A stretch of DNA of 23,486 nucleotides from JBBRUG01 sp038247995 (GTDB taxonomy: Bacteria > Chloroflexota > Chloroflexia > Chloroflexales > Chloroflexaceae), in contig JBBRUG010000049.1 in assembly GCA_038247995.1 (NCBI GenBank), positions 1-23,486 of the forward strand, written 5' to 3'. A program made the position numbers and the translations under genes. The notes beneath the pieces were generated by a model that was not told where the DNA came from, did no database searches, and saw only the letters and a list, made by a program, of their open reading frames with translations. Shown one piece after another: positions 22,406 through 23,486 of this stretch; the first letter of the stretch is position 1, and each line of letters opens with the position of its first letter.

Positions 22406-23113
22406 ATGTCCCGTTCCCGTAAGAAGAAGAACCGACAGCAAAAGCGCAACAATCCGCAGGCCAATCAACCAATAAATGGGCCTGCAATGAATGGGCCTGA
22501 TGTACCTATCGAGGATAAACAGCGCCAGTTGGAGGGACGGCGCCCTGCCGACCAGCAAGGGGAAGCCTTTATCGAGGTGTCTGATACCGACGACCTCGGG
22601 ACGCTGAGTGTGACCGATATTTATCAGGACGAACTTGAAGCCGGGGTCAATGACGATCTGCCTAACGACCCTGATCAACTGGAACTGCTCACGGAGCGCG
22701 AGTTGCGGGCCGGCGAGACGGACAATCCTTTTGAGGCCATCGCAGAGGGCATGCCGTATGTGCCGCCGAGCGATCCGCCCACGGTGCCGGGCGCGGAAGG
22801 CGAGCACGAAAATGCCCAGATTGCCAGCGGCATGAGTGCATCGGCATTGGAAGAACCCTACGATGAGGATCATCATCGGAGCTTTTACCCTGCCGATGAT
22901 GAGATGAGCGCACGGGTGCGCGATGCATTGCGCGCCGATAGCAGCACAACCCCGTATGCCGACGTGATAACAGTGATCACGCGTGATTCAGTGGTGATAT
23001 TACGCGGCGAAGTGGAAGATCTCACCGATAACGATAATCTAGTCGCTGTCGCCGGTTATGTTGCCGATGTCACTGAGGTGATCGATGAATTGAAGGTACG
23101 CACACTCGGTTAG
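22406..23113 (+). CDS. BON-domain protein with basic N-terminus and acidic middle
   Basis: 235 residues. The start MSRSRKKKNRQQKRN is very basic and the middle (about 50-160) is acidic and low in complexity, probably disordered. The C-terminal 65 residues or so look like a BON domain: SARVRDALRADSSTTPYADV, then VVILRGEVEDLTD and VADVTEVIDELKVR. BON domains are small alpha/beta modules proposed to bind phospholipids or membranes, found in OsmY and mechanosensitive-channel partners. No signal peptide is seen. AAGGAGG lies six bases before the ATG at 22406, so an in-frame start at 22304 is not needed. Role unknown; membrane or stress association is inference. Confidence 0.8.
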   Translation: MSRSRKKKNRQQKRNNPQANQPINGPAMNGPDVPIEDKQRQLEGRRPADQQGEAFIEVSDTDDLGTLSVTDIYQDELEAGVNDDLPNDPDQLELLTERELRAGETDNPFEAIAEGMPYVPPSDPPTVPGAEGEHENAQIASGMSASALEEPYDEDHHRSFYPADDEMSARVRDALRADSSTTPYADVITVITRDSVVILRGEVEDLTDNDNLVAVAGYVADVTEVIDELKVRTLG

Positions 23114-23132
23114 GCTGCGCGAGTCTGACTAG

Positions 23133-23243
23133 GCCGATTTCGAGCGCGAATGTAGCTGGTTCGACGCAGATGCAGCCTGGGTTGCCGACGTTGAAGCAGA
23201 ACGGTCGGTTTTGATCGCCGACATGATCGCGCCGATCGACTAA
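23133..23243 (+). pseudogene. Possible remnant of an acidic coding region
   Basis: A 36-codon stretch between TAG (23130) and TAA (23241), with no start codon or ribosome-binding site, reads ADFERECSWFDADAAWVADV and then EAERSVLIADMIAPID. Its composition is coding-like and similar to the acidic part of the preceding BON protein, but it is in a different frame. It may be the tail of a lost gene or chance. Confidence 0.25.
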
Positions 23244-23252
23244 ATGGTTCAT

Positions 23253-23339
23253 CCGGCAACTTCGCTTACGCTCGTTGCCGGGGAAAGGGTTTTCGGGAGG
23301 GCTTCGCCCTCCCGAATCCTCCCGTAAGGAACTTTACGG
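23253..23339. repeat. Cluster of three perfect hairpins
   Basis: Hairpin 1 is CCGGCAAC (23253-23260) with GTTGCCGG (23274-23281). Hairpin 2 is TTCGGGAGGGC (23292-23302) with GCCCTCCCGAA (23306-23316) around the loop TTC. Hairpin 3 is CCGTAA (23322-23327) with TTACGG (23334-23339). None is followed by a clear T-run, although hairpin 2 could still end transcription. The layout resembles a REP/BIME-type intergenic element. Confidence 0.7.
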
Positions 23340-23367
23340 ATGTGCCCTAGTGATTGAGGAGCAGGTT

Positions 23368-23486
23368 ATGGAGTCCCGAAGGATCGAAGAAGTAGGGGGA
23401 CAGCCTACAATGGAACGCGCTTATATTTTAGAGCAACTGCATCGGACCGAACGCTGGGACATGATCGTGATCGGCGGCGGCGCGAC
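23368..23486 (+). CDS. FAD-dependent dehydrogenase, GlpD-like, N-terminal fragment
   Basis: The reading frame runs off the window end. It begins at ATG 23368 with GAGGAG about seven bases upstream; a second in-frame ATG at 23410 is where many homologues start. Residues near the edge read ILEQLHRTERWDMIVIGGGA, which is the FAD-binding GxGxxG start of aerobic glycerol-3-phosphate dehydrogenase (GlpD) and related oxidoreductases. GlpD oxidises glycerol 3-phosphate at the membrane and passes electrons to quinone. With about 40 residues visible, the family is likely but not certain. Confidence 0.65.
   Translation, partial: MESRRIEEVGGQPTMERAYILEQLHRTERWDMIVIGGGA

Overview
The window looks like a chromosomal stretch from a GC-rich member of the Chloroflexota, probably class Chloroflexia. 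This is inferred from the gene families (DUF4058, a SpoIIIAA/Ycf45-like ATPase, GAF-rich HisKA_2 kinases), from the short-unit tandem repeats between genes, and from the extended -10 promoters. No rRNA or marker gene is present, so the placement is tentative. No tRNA, rRNA, CRISPR array or transposase was found.

Positions 1-8460, minus strand: a cobalamin uptake and assembly operon under a B12 riboswitch. An extended -10 promoter at about 8456-8464 leads into a cobalamin aptamer (8296-8423). Next come a perfect Shine-Dalgarno with a five-codon ORF (8241-8258) and an intrinsic terminator (8174-8203). The genes then run btuF, btuC, btuD, cobO with an N-terminal [2Fe-2S] ferredoxin domain, cbiB with a half-ferredoxin leader, a long cbiX-like gene, cobU, and a threonine-phosphate decarboxylase gene (cobD). 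Most junctions overlap by 4-22 bp, which suggests translational coupling. Together they import corrinoid, adenosylate it, and build and activate the aminopropanol side chain; the cbiX-like protein may insert cobalt.

Positions 8560-13260, plus strand: a divergent accessory catabolic module. It has a GntR/FCD regulator with its own promoter and operator-like palindromes, an M81 (MlrC-like) metallopeptidase, a proline-iminopeptidase-like alpha/beta hydrolase and an enolase-superfamily dehydratase or cycloisomerase. The three enzyme genes lie between two arrays of the same octamer units in opposite orientation (9375-9414 and 13261-13307). A separate 7/8-bp array with 44-bp higher-order duplication sits between the hydrolase and the enolase.

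Positions 13300-20330: a DUF4058 gene (minus), then a plus-strand operon of a double-GAF HisKA_2 histidine kinase, a large two-amidase-domain protein with three central repeats, and a PlsC-like acyltransferase. After that comes a SpoIIIAA/Ycf45-type ATPase that appears to be transcribed without a leader.

Positions 20324-23486: a decayed CheR-histidine-kinase hybrid gene (minus) with frameshifts and internal deletions, a DJ-1/PfpI protein (minus), a BON-domain protein (plus), a cluster of three perfect hairpins, and the first codons of a GlpD-like FAD-dependent dehydrogenase cut by the window edge.
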